This document shows, piece after piece, positions 35,535-48,252 of a stretch of 64,000 nt of DNA; the stretch's first letter is position 1; each line of letters opens with the position of its first letter. Below the pieces are notes generated by a model. That model was not told where the DNA came from. It saw nothing but the letters and a program-made list of their open reading frames with translations, and did no database searches. Origin of the DNA: Linyphia triangularis. Lineage: Eukaryota > Arthropoda > Arachnida > Araneae > Linyphiidae. The position numbers were made by a program, and so were the translations under genes. Location of the stretch: the NCBI GenBank assembly GCA_963978545.1, contig OZ021721.1, positions 110,829,366 to 110,893,365 of the forward strand. Reading direction: 5' to 3'.

Positions 35535-36107
35535 TAAGAGGGTCCGCCACATGAAAATTTTTCAGATTATTAATTTCGAGTTTATTACTGTTTATTGGAA
35601 TATACATTTTTCTTTTTAAAATGATGCCACCTTTGTAATTATATATTATTTCAAAGTATTTTTAATAATTTTTTGAAGTAAACAAAATGTAGGTATTTAA
35701 AGCATGTTTTTTAACTTCAAAGTCGAATGTCTCAAAATGACGTTTTTTCAAGTTTGGGGGCTCAAAACCTGTAAGACATAAATTCTTGAAATTTTTTTTA
35801 CATGTTTCTCTAATGTATTTAAGTTCTTTAACTCGATAAATTATTGATAAGTAGCATAATTTTGTAAAAAAAAAAAAAAAAAAAATTAGTCTAAAATTTA
35901 AAAAAATTTCTTAAACATATATTTTTAGAAAATCATAATTATTTTAATTTTAAAAAAATAGCAAATATCTCGTGTTAAAGTATTCAAAAGTATCAAAATA
36001 TTATACTGTGAAAGCTTCATAATGATTGAAGAATCGGTTATTAAATGAGATGCCCCCAAAGATGTTGATTTTAACATGGGCTCCTATGGAGGTGCCGGAC
36101 CCTCTTA
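35535..36107 (+). mobile_element. About 570-bp TIR element, copy 2
   Basis: The ends TAAGAGGGTCCGCCAC and GTGCCGGACCCTCTTA form a 16-bp TIR with one mismatch. The interior matches 3839-4410. No transposase frame is seen. An A run lies at 35867-35884. Confidence 0.85.
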
Positions 36108-36755
36108 AGGGTATTTGTAGAGGAGGTTTTAACAAGATGAAGTATGTCCAAAGACTAAAATTTGTCCTTATATCAATCCTTAGTAGTCGTTTATTTATCA
36201 TACCCAAAAGTTGAATACGGCTTATTGATGGCTCAACTTCTTTCACCATTGTGTATAATTATTCTTTTTAAGTGGTAGTTATAAGGCTCTTTCAAAGTTT
36301 CTCGATCGAAAGTAGTTTTGAACATCAATCTTAATTCTTTTCAAAGCAAAGGTACGCCAAAAACGTACCTAATACTATTTTCACTCCCTTGCTCAACAAT
36401 ATTCTGGGATTTACTGATAAAAATTGAATACTTAATATATTTAAAAACTGTATTAAATTCAGGGAATATAATTAATGTTCAATTTTTAAAAAGCCTTAGA
36501 AAAGAACCTCTGGTTGTTTTGATTTGAAATTTGACCTGAATATACCTAAATAAGGGGTAATGTAATGGCATAAGATAATAAATAGTGTGAAATAGTTTTA
36601 GTATGTCATACCATTTCCCCCTTCATCGCGTATATTCAGGTGACATTTTAGATCATTCTGACAGGTGTTTTTTTCTTGTACAGCTTTTTGAAAAATGCAG
36701 TGTAATTATAATTACCCGGTACCATCCAAGACATTGATATTGCGCCTCAAATGCA
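36108..36755. other. Non-coding spacer
   Basis: No feature recognised. Open frames are under 70 codons. Confidence 0.45.
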
Positions 36756-37002
36756 TAAAGGCCTTATTATACAGAGCCACTCGAGTGACGAACGCGCGCG
36801 TTAGCTTCTAACGCGCACGCACGCCACTCTTTGCGGACCATTATATCCTATGGAGCTTATTATACAGAACCACAGCAGTGGCGTCTGTGGCATGAGCTGA
36901 CCACTGCAGTCGCCTACCCTCGCTACTTGTGGTAGAGGACTATTGTTTGTTTTGATGCTTATTAAATTTGTTTATAGACTTGCCTTGACCCAGTTATCTA
37001 GT

Positions 37003-38150
37003 CAGACCCTGATTATCGACTAAGCTCACAAGACCTGGACCTTGGGCCCAATATTTTAGAGGGCCCCGAAATTAGCTGTAAACCTGTAACTTTTGTTTCA
37101 CAAAAGTTATGTGAATATCTTTTATTATCTGTATAAAATAATTTTTACATAAAAATCATTTTGTATGAATCTTGAAGGGTGTTTAGTGTCCCAGAGTGTA
37201 TTTAATCAAATAAATTAAACCCTCATTTAAAATCTTAAATAATATAACCCATAAAAATAGAGTTCTTAAAAAATCGGATAGGCATTGTCAATTTTTGTAT
37301 TCATTAACACAGCGTCAATATCAAAAACATTTGTATCAGCAAAATGAGTGGCAAACTACGTTTCAATTTTTTTTTTATTAAAAAAGGACGTGAATTTATG
37401 CTCTCACATAGAAATATAATTTATTTATACTGATTAAAGTCATTTTATTATTTATTTATTAACAAAAAAATGTGCCAACAAGAAAGAGTTTCAACAATGA
37501 ACGGTTCACTGTTATTTTAATGCGATTGGATGACGCCAAGTTGGTTAATTAGTATTCCGTAAAAGTGACCTTTGAGTGACAGTAACAACCCCAAAATTCG
37601 ATAGAATGCATTGTCATCGACATCGAACCTATCTGCCAAGTTTAAACCTGATTGGAAGATGGTAAGGGAGTTGATTAGACAGCCGCAAATTCCGCTTTCA
37701 TTGACAAACTAACACACAAAGTCGAAGTTAATATAAAGGATTTAAAAGCAAGACTTCTTGAAAGATAGAGAAAAAAAGAAAGTCTTGACGAATTTATTGT
37801 GAGATCAGCTTTTCGAACTCTTCGAATATTCACTCTGAAATTGTGAATAATGCTGCAGATATTGTTGTCATGGATATTACTATACATTGTGATAGTGAAA
37901 TGCAATGCTATATATAACAAAGTTTTTCCTCTTTTGATCTATAAATTTGATTGTTTGAAATTTGTTTCTTTATTTGTGATAAAAAAAAATTAGAATACAA
38001 TATTAACCTTACTTTATCAACTTTTCTATTTTTAATATTACTCCATTTGACTTTTTGTCAAGTAAAATTTCCAACAAATCTCGCTTTTGAAAAAGAGGCC
38101 CCTGAAAAGTGTCCCAGCCTTGGGTCCCAACTTGTCATGGTCAGGCCCTG
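37003..38150. mobile_element. hAT-like non-autonomous element, nested
   Basis: The left end CAGACCCTGATTATC then ACCTGGACCTTGGGCCC and the right end GGGTCCCAACTTGTCATGG then TCAGGCCCTG are diverged inverted repeats. The flanks TATCTAGT and TGTCAAGT agree at 6 of 8 bases. The interior has no intact frame. Confidence 0.5.
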
Positions 38151-38198
38151 TGTCAAGTGTTCCTTGAACATTGATTATTTTAATATCTATAGTTCAAA

Positions 38199-38295
38199 CG
38201 ATTGTTCAGATGAACAATCGAGTGAAAAATCGATAGTATTGAAAAAGGGCAAACTATCGATTGTTTCATGCTAAATAAGACAATCGATTGTCGAA
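38199..38295. repeat. Cluster of short perfect palindromes
   Basis: CGATTGTTCAGATGAACAATCG at 38199-38220 is a hairpin with a 10-bp stem. ATCGATAGT and ACTATCGAT follow as a second stem (38229-38260), and CAATCGATTG is a third self-complementary word. Confidence 0.85.
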
Positions 38296-39899
38296 ATTTA
38301 GTAAGAAACAATTGTATGCGACGATTATTTTTCTCTTGGCAATATTATTGGGCTGTATAACTGTTCAGGATATAAATTGAAATGTTGCATTATGTTGTAG
38401 AAAAAAGCTTTTATAGAGGCTATATTATTTTTATATAATATTGCATGTATTTGCACTTGCGTATTGCATATTTGTATAACATGATATATTGCAAATAGGT
38501 AATACCTGGATGTATTGCAAATAGGTTTTGCACATGTGCATTGGATATAAGTATTGCACATATGCAGGACCGACACTAGCGGGGAGGGAAGAGTCTAGGT
38601 CTTTAAGTTTTAGAAAGTTGAAGAGTCGAAATTTCCGAAATTTTATTGCATTATTTTTTATTCCGATTCAGAAGGAAACCGAATTGAATGAAAAAACTAA
38701 AAATGGGGCATAAAAAAATGTGTAGAGCAACTGTATTGAAAATATTGGAAGGTTGTTCAAACTGAGTTTGACGAATCAGAAATTCTATACTAGAAGTCTG
38801 CAGTTCATCAATGTAGGGGGTGAGAAAGAGTCCTCACCTACACTTTCCCTCTACTTACTTTGATAGCCTGCGAACATAATTATAACCATAGATAACTTCA
38901 AGATAATTTAAATCGTCAAATAGTATTCAAAAATCCTGTTTGTAAGCAAGTCGGTGACAGCTGCTAAATGAAATTAAATATAAAAATGAATGGCACATTG
39001 ATAGCATATTTTTGTTTGAAGGAAACGGAAAATCATTCGGTACCACATATTTTTATTTTGTGGGATCAACTTATGCTTCTGCTTGAGTTAGAAATATATC
39101 ATTGTGACTTTTTGTTTTAAAATGGAATGATGAGTTCTTAAAACTGGCGAATTATCAAGTATAATTTTTCCCGTTTGTGCGTCACACATACCACGTTTTC
39201 GAATAATCATGTTCCATTTTTACTAAACGTGCAAATGACTAACTGAAGTTCAGTTTCGTTATAAAAAATAAATTTATTTTTGTTTAGTATAAGCTATTTG
39301 ACGAAAAATGCAACAAGTTGAGGAAAAAATGTTTTACATTTAATATTGACATAATAAAAGAGGAATGTAATGCGAAAATAAAAAGATAATTAAAATAATA
39401 TAAGGCATAATAAGCAATTTGCAGGGAAAGGAAGGGGGAGGGGAAAAACCGTATTCATGGGCGTCGCCAATTAGGTACAAAAGAGTGCACCCCCCCCCCC
39501 CCCCTGGTTTTTGAAATTTTAAAATGATTTGGAGAAAAGTGGTACGATTAACTGAAAATAAAAGTATGCTACAGGTTTTAAAATATTCAACGGAACAGAA
39601 ATTTAATACAAAACAATTAATTAAATTTTCATTTAGACATCCAACTGAAAAATCAAAATTAAAGCAAAAAACTAGGGGTGTTGCACATCGTACAACTTTC
39701 AATTACACTATATTACTGATGTGGATTTGTGTCATTTACCGTTTTTATATTTTTATCATTCATTGAGAAAATATGGCCAGTTTGGTGATATTTTTTTGTT
39801 GCGATAATTCTTATAAGCATCTTAAAAAAAAAATTAGCCAAAATACCCATTCTGGCGATATTTATTTCTATAATTCTTATGTTATCCTTTCTTATAAGT

Positions 39900-40415
39900 G
39901 AAACTGCGGAGAGGAGAAACAACGATCGTCGATGAGCTATGCTCAAGGAAAGTTAATTTTATGTTGAAGGCATTCGTTTTTCAACTTTTTTCGCCATTAA
40001 AGCATTTTTAATGAAATTTCGGATGTGGAAAGGTTTAGAACACATTAAGAGGGCATTACCACAGAGATTTTGAATAAAATCGTTAGAGCGGCTCTTTAGC
40101 AATCATTGAAAAACATGATTTTTTTCAATGGCAGCTACCTTATGCGCATGCGCGATTTTGTCGAAAACCTTAATGGTATGTCCTTGGACCATCACCAACC
40201 CTCACACCAAATTTGAACACCGTAAGCCAGTTTGTCGAGAATTTATCCTGACCACGTACACACAGACATACTTTTTTTCCAGATCACTTTTTTGAGATCA
40301 GAATGTTCCAAAACATGAAGAAATACGGAAAAAAAAAATCGATATATTTTTTTTTTTGCGAACACTACACTTTCATTACTCTATGTATTACATATGGGTA
40401 ATTAAAAGTAAAAAA
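39900..40415 (+). repeat. Dispersed repeat E, copy 1
   Basis: Colinear with 51945-52305: GATGAGCTATGCTCAAGG, ATTCGTTTTTCAACTTTTTT, CACACCAAATTTGAACACCG, CTGACCACGTACACACAGAC and ACATATGGGTAATTAAAAGT. It is probably part of an untranslated end of a retroelement or old transposon. Confidence 0.7.
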
Positions 40416-41189
40416 TAAAAAATAACCACCTTGCATTCCCTTTAGAAGTCATTTACAACAATCCCGTGAAAATAATTCAGCCGGCACTCATGGCCCCGTG
40501 TCGTTAATGCATGCATGTTGTGCAGTTCCAATAAGTGCTTCTACTACATAAATAGTGTGGTGTGGTGATCAATTTCCATAAATTCTCTACAAAATGGATA
40601 AATTTCGTTTAATTTCAAATCAGTGTATATTAATTATATAAGTTTGACAAAAGACTGTCGTAAGTTTTTTTAATTAATTTACTTAACTGCTAAGTACACC
40701 AATACTCTTAGAAAAAAATAACTGACAATAATAACTTATTATTCCAATTAATGGACAATTTTGATGCGTTACAGTTACAGTAAGTAATATGCTTGTAGTA
40801 AGTCAAGTAGCATCTAAAAAATTATAACATACAAATTAAAATCATTTACACAGAAAAAAAACTTGTTGTAGCCTTCTGTTAAATCGTCATGCAGAGTATG
40901 AAATAAACCGTTTGAGGGCCTTCTTGATAAGATAGGACGCACTCTTAAAGTTCTATTCTTTCTTCGTTTCTTAATAAGATAAGCATGCGCAATTCATCAT
41001 CCTCACTTGACGAAAACATTTTGAATACAGAAAGGGGAAAGAAATCATAACAAACACGGAAGCTAGACCTGGCCACTGCAAACGCGTGGATGCGCCACTG
41101 CAGTCGCTAGCTCGGGCGTCTAACGCGAACGCGCGCGTTAGCCACTCGAGTGGCTCTGTATAATAAGGCCTTAAGGCATCATTCTACTG

Positions 41190-44090
41190 GAATCCTGCTG
41201 GAGTACAATTGATCCATGAGGAGGTGCCATATGCAAGACTTAAGTCATTTTGCTTAAGGGGAGAAAACTTCTTTCTGCAATCGCCATGTCCGTGTATCCC
41301 TTGTATGCTAAAGGTTCAGCGTGAATATCAAGGGCATATTTATATTTAAAATTCAATACCAGTATGCCATATGTATATAAAGATACCCTTCTATCTATTG
41401 TGTTACTACGTGCACAAATTTGGAATTTGAAATCATTTTATGTGTATTTATGTTTCATTTATCATCATTTATGTTTCATTTTCATCATCATTTATGTTTC
41501 ATTTTCATTCATCATTTTATGTTTCTTTCTGCAATCGCCATGTCTGTGTATCCCTTGTATGCTAAAGGTTCAGCGCGAATATCAAGTGCATATTTATATT
41601 TAAAATTCAATACCAGTATGCCATATGTATATAAAGATACCCTTCTATCTATTGTGTTACTACGTGCACAAATTTGGAATTTGATATCATTTTATGTGTA
41701 TTTATGTTTCATTTATCATCATTTATGTTTCATTTTCATCATCATTATATCATCATTTATGTTTCATTTTCATCATCATTATCAGCATTTATGTTTCATT
41801 TTCATTTATCATTTTATGTTTCTTTCTGCAATCGCCATGTCTGTGTATCCCTTGTATGCTAAAGGTTCAGCGTAAATATCAAGGGCATATTTATATTTAA
41901 AATTCAATACCAGTATGCCATATGTATATAAATATACCCTTCTATCTATTGTGTTACTACGTGCACAAATTTGGGATTTGAAATCATTTTATGTGAATAA
42001 GTTAGTTAATTAACTTGTGATATTCCACAATTTTTGTTATTTTTAATTAAGAACCACAAGCAAATTCCCGTTTTTTCCCACAATAATTAAAATTTTAATT
42101 TAAACAGAACTTAAAAAAAAAAAAAAAAAAAATTGGGCATTGCTTCAGTAAACTCATGTATAATACATAAACAAAGTCACAAGATAAACAAATATTATAT
42201 TACTTGGGATTTGAAATCTCTTCTTATGAATAAATTTGCTAAAGAACTTGTGATATTTAACACATTTATGTTGCTATTTCTACTATGTCTTATCTTTGAC
42301 TTGTCATTTCTCACCATAATTATCGTAATAATAATTCAAAACACAAAAACTTCATCAAAAATTGTGTTTAATGTTTCAGTAAACTCATTGTATAAATACA
42401 TAAACAAAGTTACAAATAAAACAACTATTATTTATTAAGCATTCATACTTTTAAAAAAGCTTTAAAAATTGTTCCTTAAATACTTATTATAACTTTAAAA
42501 TGAACAAAATGCTTTCTTTTAAAATACACACATTTAAATTTAAGATTCACAATTTAAAATATTCACTAAATAACGTTCTTCTATTAGTGCAAAATACATG
42601 TCCTAATTGTCAGAAACATTTAAAAAAAATATAACGAAGCAAATAAAGTTTTCTTCTGTTATTGAAAACAAGCATTACATTTTTTTTAATGAAAGTAATA
42701 GTTCAAAGATATGATGACATTTAGAATTTGGTGTAGCTTTTTTTTTTATTTTTTTTTTTAACATTTCCAGTATAGCAGATAATTTATACATAAGCAATTA
42801 TTACTTTATACTGTAAATAAAGGAATTTCAGAGGTCCAGTAAGCTAACAAACAGACAGTAAATACTTAATGCAATGAATTTTTTATTTTTTTTAAACTTC
42901 CAAACATTGCAGCTAACTCATGTGCAGTTATAGTTACTCACACATTCTACAATATTGATTATTACTCTATGAAGTAAATATTGACAACATTCAGATTAAG
43001 CAAGTTAAAAAACATAGTAAACATACAAATCACATTTTACAAACTTGTTTAACGTGTTGAAAGAGTAGAAGTTCAAAACTACATCCAGTCTTCAACAATA
43101 TTATTTCTAAAAACAGGTTCGGCATACGAATGGTATTCTGTTTTTTTTTTTTGTTTTTTTTAACTACAAATGTCCTCAAGTGCAGTTGGATGACGACTTG
43201 ATTATATGAATAATGAGAGGGTTCAAATAAAAAAAAAAAAACTGGCAAAAACAGAATTATAGTATAAAAGAGGCAACTACTCAGGTAGAAGGAAACAGTC
43301 GACTTAGAGAAGCTTGTTATTTGTCCACATACATTTGAAGGTAAAAATATGTAACCATATGCCTTACATTAAGTATTTAACTACAAGTATCTCACTTAAA
43401 GTAACAATTTTGTATATTGAAGTTTCGAGTTTGAAAATTTCTAGTATTTGTCTCTTATATCCAAGCTTGTATTTCTCATCCAATTGTAAGATCTTCATTA
43501 TACCTATGAATCGTCAAATCCTAATTTTAGCTTAATTTGGTGTCTATTCCTTTTATGAAATACTTTCTTTGATCTATAATTCCAAGACAAGGTTTTTAAA
43601 AAACCTTCAACACCTTGTCATGTATTATGAGTACTGTAAAATTTGTTTTCAATCGCATACATCTGTATTCTCTCTCACAATTTCGAACTTTTCTTTGTCT
43701 TCGCTGAGCAATGGAGTTTCACTACTATTTTGCACCTAAGTAATATTTCCTTTTCTATTTAATACGTTCCATTCTTTAATGTTAAGAAATTCATTTCAAT
43801 ACGAGTCATTTCTCATTCACTGCAACATTTTTCAATTCAATAGGAGTCAAAACTAAATTTCTTAATGCATCTTTACCACTGGTTATTTTTACACATGAAC
43901 CTGTAATAACTATCTCATACTTTAATTTGGTGCATAGAAGAATTAAAACTGACTCAAGAAAAAAACATTTCTGGTTTAACAAAGTGAATGGACTTTTAGT
44001 ACTATATTCACTAACCTATGAAATTCAACTTTAAACCATTATTTTCTTATTTCTATTCCACCAGTTAAAAATAACTATTAGTTACATCGG
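41190..44090. repeat. 3' flank of locus 2, colinear with 18530-20760
   Basis: Non-coding. It has the same anchors as the locus 1 flank, plus a local triplication at 41271-41990. It ends just past the pseudogene's stop position. A poly(A) run lies at about 42110-42132. Confidence 0.75.
41271..41990 (+). repeat. Local triplication with ATTTATGTTTCATTTTCATC microrepeats
   Basis: A segment starting CTTTCTGCAATCGCCATG occurs at 41271, 41525 and 41822, with spacings of 254 and 297 bp. Each copy except the last ends in variable runs of CATCATTTATGTTTCATTTT. The homologous locus 1 flank has one copy, so the expansion occurred in this locus. Open frames across it are products of the repeat and are not called as genes. 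Confidence 0.8.
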
Positions 44091-44093
44091 TTC

Positions 44094-46656
44094 ATTATTC
44101 ATATTCTAAATCTCTGATTTCATATTGTAAATTTTAAAGCCTTTTGCTAGTATAAACATTTTTAGATTTTCTTTTTACCCATGTTGTCTCTGTAACTAAA
44201 TCACTTAAGTGCTGCTCTATTGCTAAATCAAAATTTGCTAGGACAGCTTCATTATTTCCCTTTACATTTTGATTTTTGCTCTTGAATTTCTCCTTAAACA
44301 CAAGAACCGTTTCTTTGTCAATCAAGTACCATCTTAAAAGTAGTTCAATTGTTTTTTGCTTGCTCCCGTAATCAACAAATCTTTCATCCCCTTCTTTACT
44401 ATACAGCAGTTCACTGACCATCTCACCAGCTGCTTCATGATGGAAAAGAGTATCTTTCTTTAGTTCTTTTATTTCTTCAATGGACAAACCAAGCAAAGAA
44501 TGTTTCTGCTTCTTTCCATTGACTGGATTGAATCAAGTAAAAATTAATTTTTGCACCTGATATTTTAAGTAACCCATTTTTCTTAAAATCACTTATTTCC
44601 TCATCGGATAAAAAACACCAAGTCAAAAACTTTTCAGCTTCTTCCCACTTAACTCTCTTAAATGCAGTTTCACGGCTAAATTAAATCCAAACTTTGGTCA
44701 TCATAAAAATCTTCTTGTGTGTAATATATTAATTTAAAAAAAATTAGACTTCCTGTTCTATAAACAACATGCTTCTTTAATTCTCTAATTTTATTCTCAG
44801 AAGAAATGCATAACTTGATAAATTAATTTACGAGATCTAATCTGCCCTCTCTTACTAAGTCCACGCATTTAAACACTCCACAAAATCACTATAAATAAAG
44901 CCCTTTCTTGAATATATTTACTTCTTCTTCAGAAGAAATATACCACCTAATAAATGTTTCTACATCTACTAATGTATCATATTCAATCAAACTTAAACAA
45001 GCTCGCGAGCCGTATTCAGAACTAATAAATTCTTTCTTGAGTTGATTTATCTCATCTTCAGATGAAGTACACCATTTTATTTATGATTCAGCAGTATTAC
45101 AATTATAATTTTTGATTAAATCAATGCAAACAATCTAAACATCTTTTGTAAAAATCAACCCTCTCTTAAACTCAAATGCTTGCTCCTTGGATTTTAAACA
45201 GTTTAGAATAATCCAATATAGTATTTCATATTTCTCTTCCTTTATTAATCCAAAACAAAAGCTTTTCCAGTCACTAGAAAATACAATATTTTCTATCTCT
45301 TCATAAGTTGTAAGCAATAAAATCAGCCGAATGCTTTTGTGTCTTCATAAATGAGAAATGTTAGTGAAAGTAATTTTGTTAATAATGTAATAGCAGCATT
45401 AACTCTAACTAATCTATCGATTACATAAATTACTTTCCAATTACTAAAAACGTGCCTTTTAAAACGTACAAGATTTTGACACCAATTTTTTTTTTATTAA
45501 TAGCCCTCTGTAATCGTAGGATTTTCCTTCACCATACTTATAATTTTTAGCTTTTTCAGGCTCAATCTTATCGTAAATCTTTAGTAGCAGAATAAAATAA
45601 TTATCTTTTGACAGAATTTCCCACATCTTTTCTGCTGTCTTTATAAAGTAGTCCTGATACTGCCAATTTAAAAAATATTCTAGCAATCTTGATCTCTTTT
45701 GATATTTCAAGGACTCTTCATTATATAGATCACCCTGAATATCTCTCATTATAAATTGCATTATATCATCCTGTCCCATTTTTGGAATTAAAAAACACAA
45801 GATTTCCAATAAGTAACCATTTGGTATCCACGATTCCTTACTAGCATTATAACTTTGATCTCTAAATACAATACTATCATCCTTTTTTATTGTTATGTTT
45901 TTAACTGCATCCTATGCAGCATATGCTACAACATCCATTGCTACTCAGCATCCATTATTTCCTCAAACAATATTCAACTGCTGCTTTACTACCACTCTCT
46001 ACGGCCTTTTCAAGCATATACTGACATAGCCCTTTTTCTCCTGTTATTATAATCCATTCACCCAATAAATAATTAGACCACAACGTTACTAAACCCAACT
46101 GCTTGATGCATTGAAGTCTAGGGCTATATAATTCTTTCCTTTCCTCTATCATCGTCATTTGACTGTATAAATCAGGAATATGATCTGCAAAATAATAAAT
46201 ACAAGCTAACTTATACTTCTGCTCAACACTTAGATAGTTGCCATTCATTAACCTGTCTTCCGCTTTTTTATTGTCGATGATTCTTCGTTGTGTGAAAAGA
46301 GAACTATTTAACAAATCAATACTATACTCACGTGAAAAACCAAAAATTCCTTCATGAAATTCTGCCCAAGTTAGCATTCTCATTCCAATTGGAAGTGTAA
46401 CACCCAATACTTTTTCAGGCATTCGTCGTGACAAGTTTGTGTTTTTTAGTATTATCCATGCTTTTTTTTTCTATGTTTTCATTCCATTCTTGTATCCTAT
46501 CGTAATATTTTTTTTTTTTTTGACGTCATCAGGTACACAAAGTATTACTGTTTTTAGCTCAAGATTATTACATACATCAATAGAAACTTTTACAACACAC
46601 ACACTCTCTGCTGCTATTTCATTAATTAACAACTTATCATACTTTATACAATACAT
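44094..46656 (-). pseudogene. Broken paralogue of the 1100-aa helical-repeat gene
   Basis: Six-frame fragments match the intact gene in order. A start-proximal piece lies near 46656-46480, then a 159-residue piece (46434-45955) with VTLPIGMRM and WAEFHEGIFGFSR. Next come pieces at 45809-45459 (YQDYFIKTAEKMW), 45317-45135 (LNCLKSKEQAFEFKRG) and 44496-44134 (HHEAAGEM and YGSKQKTIELLLRWYL). They are separated by frameshifts near 46470 and 45500 and by several stop codons (for example near 45955, 45135, 45080 and 44820). The total span is about 2.56 kb against 3.3 kb in the intact gene. The difference is close to two 396-bp units, and only one 132-residue super-unit is visible. It looks non-functional. 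Confidence 0.85.
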
Positions 46657-47130
46657 AATGCTCCTAACTTGCAATAATTTTATATTTAAAAACAAGATTA
46701 AGACAAGAAAAATCAAACTTTTAAAGAGATGGCTAGATACAGCTTGTATCAAAGCATTTTGTTTATGAATAGTTTGATCTACCAAACAATATTTTCGAAA
46801 TTGTCTTAATATTAGTTCTTCTATACCACAAATCCCGCATTTTTAGTTAACTCTTGCATAATTAGATTTGAACCAATTTGTATGACTCCGTTACAAAAAC
46901 TTTTTAACTGAATTAACCCGACCCTAATTTTAAGCAAGATAAAAACACGTGTCTCTTCATACATTCAGCCTTACAACTTTTAATTAACAAAAAAAAATGA
47001 GCTCATTGATTAAGAAATAAATTAAGTTCAACGACACATTTAAGATCGTAGGTCAGGATGCTTCCTTGAATACGGATGATCTTAGTTATGTTTCCTGGGA
47101 TACTGATTGGGTTACTGAAGGCTCAATGAT

Positions 47131-47304
47131 TTGTATTCATATTATCTGGGGCCGTCAGCAACACGAGGGCTATAATGCGCCGAAACATTTCGTCATTTAA
47201 CAAACCAACATACATTTACAAACACCCATGCCAAACACGGGACTCGAACCCGCAACCTCGCGGTCTAGAAGCCAGCACGCTAACCACTATACCGTTTGGT
47301 CGGC
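47131..47304 (-). mobile_element. SINE family A copy in the locus 2 5' flank
   Basis: Flanked by GAAGGCTCAATGAT at 47117-47130 and 47305-47318. The empty site is present in locus 1 (near 24465) and locus 3 (near 60240). Confidence 0.93.
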
Positions 47305-47669
47305 GAAGGCTCAATGATATCCAGTTATTTTAGTGATGGTATTATCCAAAGATAAGGTATCAGAAGAACAAGACCTGAACGAAGAAATTACAAATCAAGA
47401 AAAATATAAAATATCCGAATGTATCTTTTGTAAATGTTTAAATGTTTTGTAAATTATTTAAATGGTAAGGTATGTTTCATTTACATGCAAAACAATACAT
47501 TAGTGTCTTTAACAAGAACACACACAAAACTTTAGCATACAAAAATAACACTGAGAATCGTGAAAACGATGGTCATGCTAAACATTTGTAAAAAGAAGAG
47601 ACAGTTAAAGAAATAAAAACTCAATTTACAGAAGGCAAAGACAAAGGTTGTTACTGTAATAATCAACTA

Positions 47670-48148
47670 ACGGGCCGCGTAGCCCAGTCGGGAGAGTATC
47701 GTTCTCGCAACTAGACGGTTGCGAGCCCTGAGGTTGCGAGTTCGGGCCTGGGACCGACTAAAGACCGCCGTGTTCGCTAATGGTGACTGGAGCACGTTAA
47801 ATCAGTCGTGGTCGCAAAGTCCTCCAAGTTCCCATACAAATCAATACCTCTGGGGGTGGCAAAGCCAAGTCTTCTGGTGGAATCTTCTGCTTGGTATTGC
47901 CTCTAAATTAAGAAGTTCCACATACGGTCGGTAGTGCTGCCATCTATCAGGTAGCTACCGAAAGAGGTAGAAATGAACTCTTCGGTGGCTATAGGTAGAC
48001 TTGTACACTCCCACTCGCGAGTGTGCGCTTACATCCTGTGCAGTACTGCCCACTACCGATCTGTACGGGATATGGGGTTGGTACAAAATGCTTAAGCAGA
48101 GGTGCCTTAGTCCCCATAGTCCTTGAGAAGAAGAAGAAGAAGAAGAAG
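47670..48148 (+). mobile_element. SINE family C, full length, with (GAA)n tail
   Basis: About 480 bp, clearly less AT-rich than its surroundings. The head GGGCCGCGTAGCCCAGTCGG carries an A-box-like element, and GAGTTCGGGCC resembles a B box. A long unique body follows and ends in (AAG)n/(GAA)n. AATCAACTA flanks both ends (47661-47669 and 48149-48157). Loci 1 and 3 lack it. The 71-codon frame inside is not considered a gene. Confidence 0.88.
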
Positions 48149-48252
48149 AATCAACTATCGTAGAATAAAAAGTAGTATGAAAGAATCAAATCTTAGATTA
48201 CAGTAAAGGAAAGAGCTGAAAGCTACTAGGGTGTTTTGGGTGATCGCGTGTC

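Larger units (their letters stand above)
36759..41171. mobile_element. 4.4-kb Harbinger-like element with TAA target duplication
   Basis: AGGCCTTATTATACAGAGCC followed by ACTCGAGTG and a CGAACGCGCGCGTTAG stretch at the left is mirrored at the right (CGCGCGTTAGCCACTCGAGT, then GGCTCTGTATAATAAGGCCT). TAA flanks both ends (36756-36758, 41172-41174), which fits PIF/Harbinger. The subterminal parts are also mirrored (CCACTGCAGTCGC at 36900 and GCCACTGCAGTCGC at 41093). No transposase frame survives. A hAT-like element and other repeats fill the interior. Confidence 0.82.
47030..48252. repeat. 5'-flank block of locus 2, interrupted by two SINEs
   Basis: This is homologous to 24325-24900 and 60120-60680. 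A family A SINE (47131-47304) and a family C SINE (47670-48148) sit inside it. Both are missing at the matching sites of the other two copies. The block ends at the TIR element starting at 48253. Confidence 0.75.

Noticed and set aside
39340..39702. 120-codon minus-strand frame
   Set aside because: It includes a G-run-encoded GGGGG stretch and an AT-rich tail inside a transposon. No similarity is recognised.
41420..41875. 151-codon open frame rich in F, H, Y and S
   Set aside because: It is created by ATTTATGTTTCATTTTCATC microrepeats in three frames. The homologous locus 1 flank has no such frame.
47719..47934. 71-codon frame in GC-richer DNA
   Set aside because: It lies wholly within the family C SINE body.
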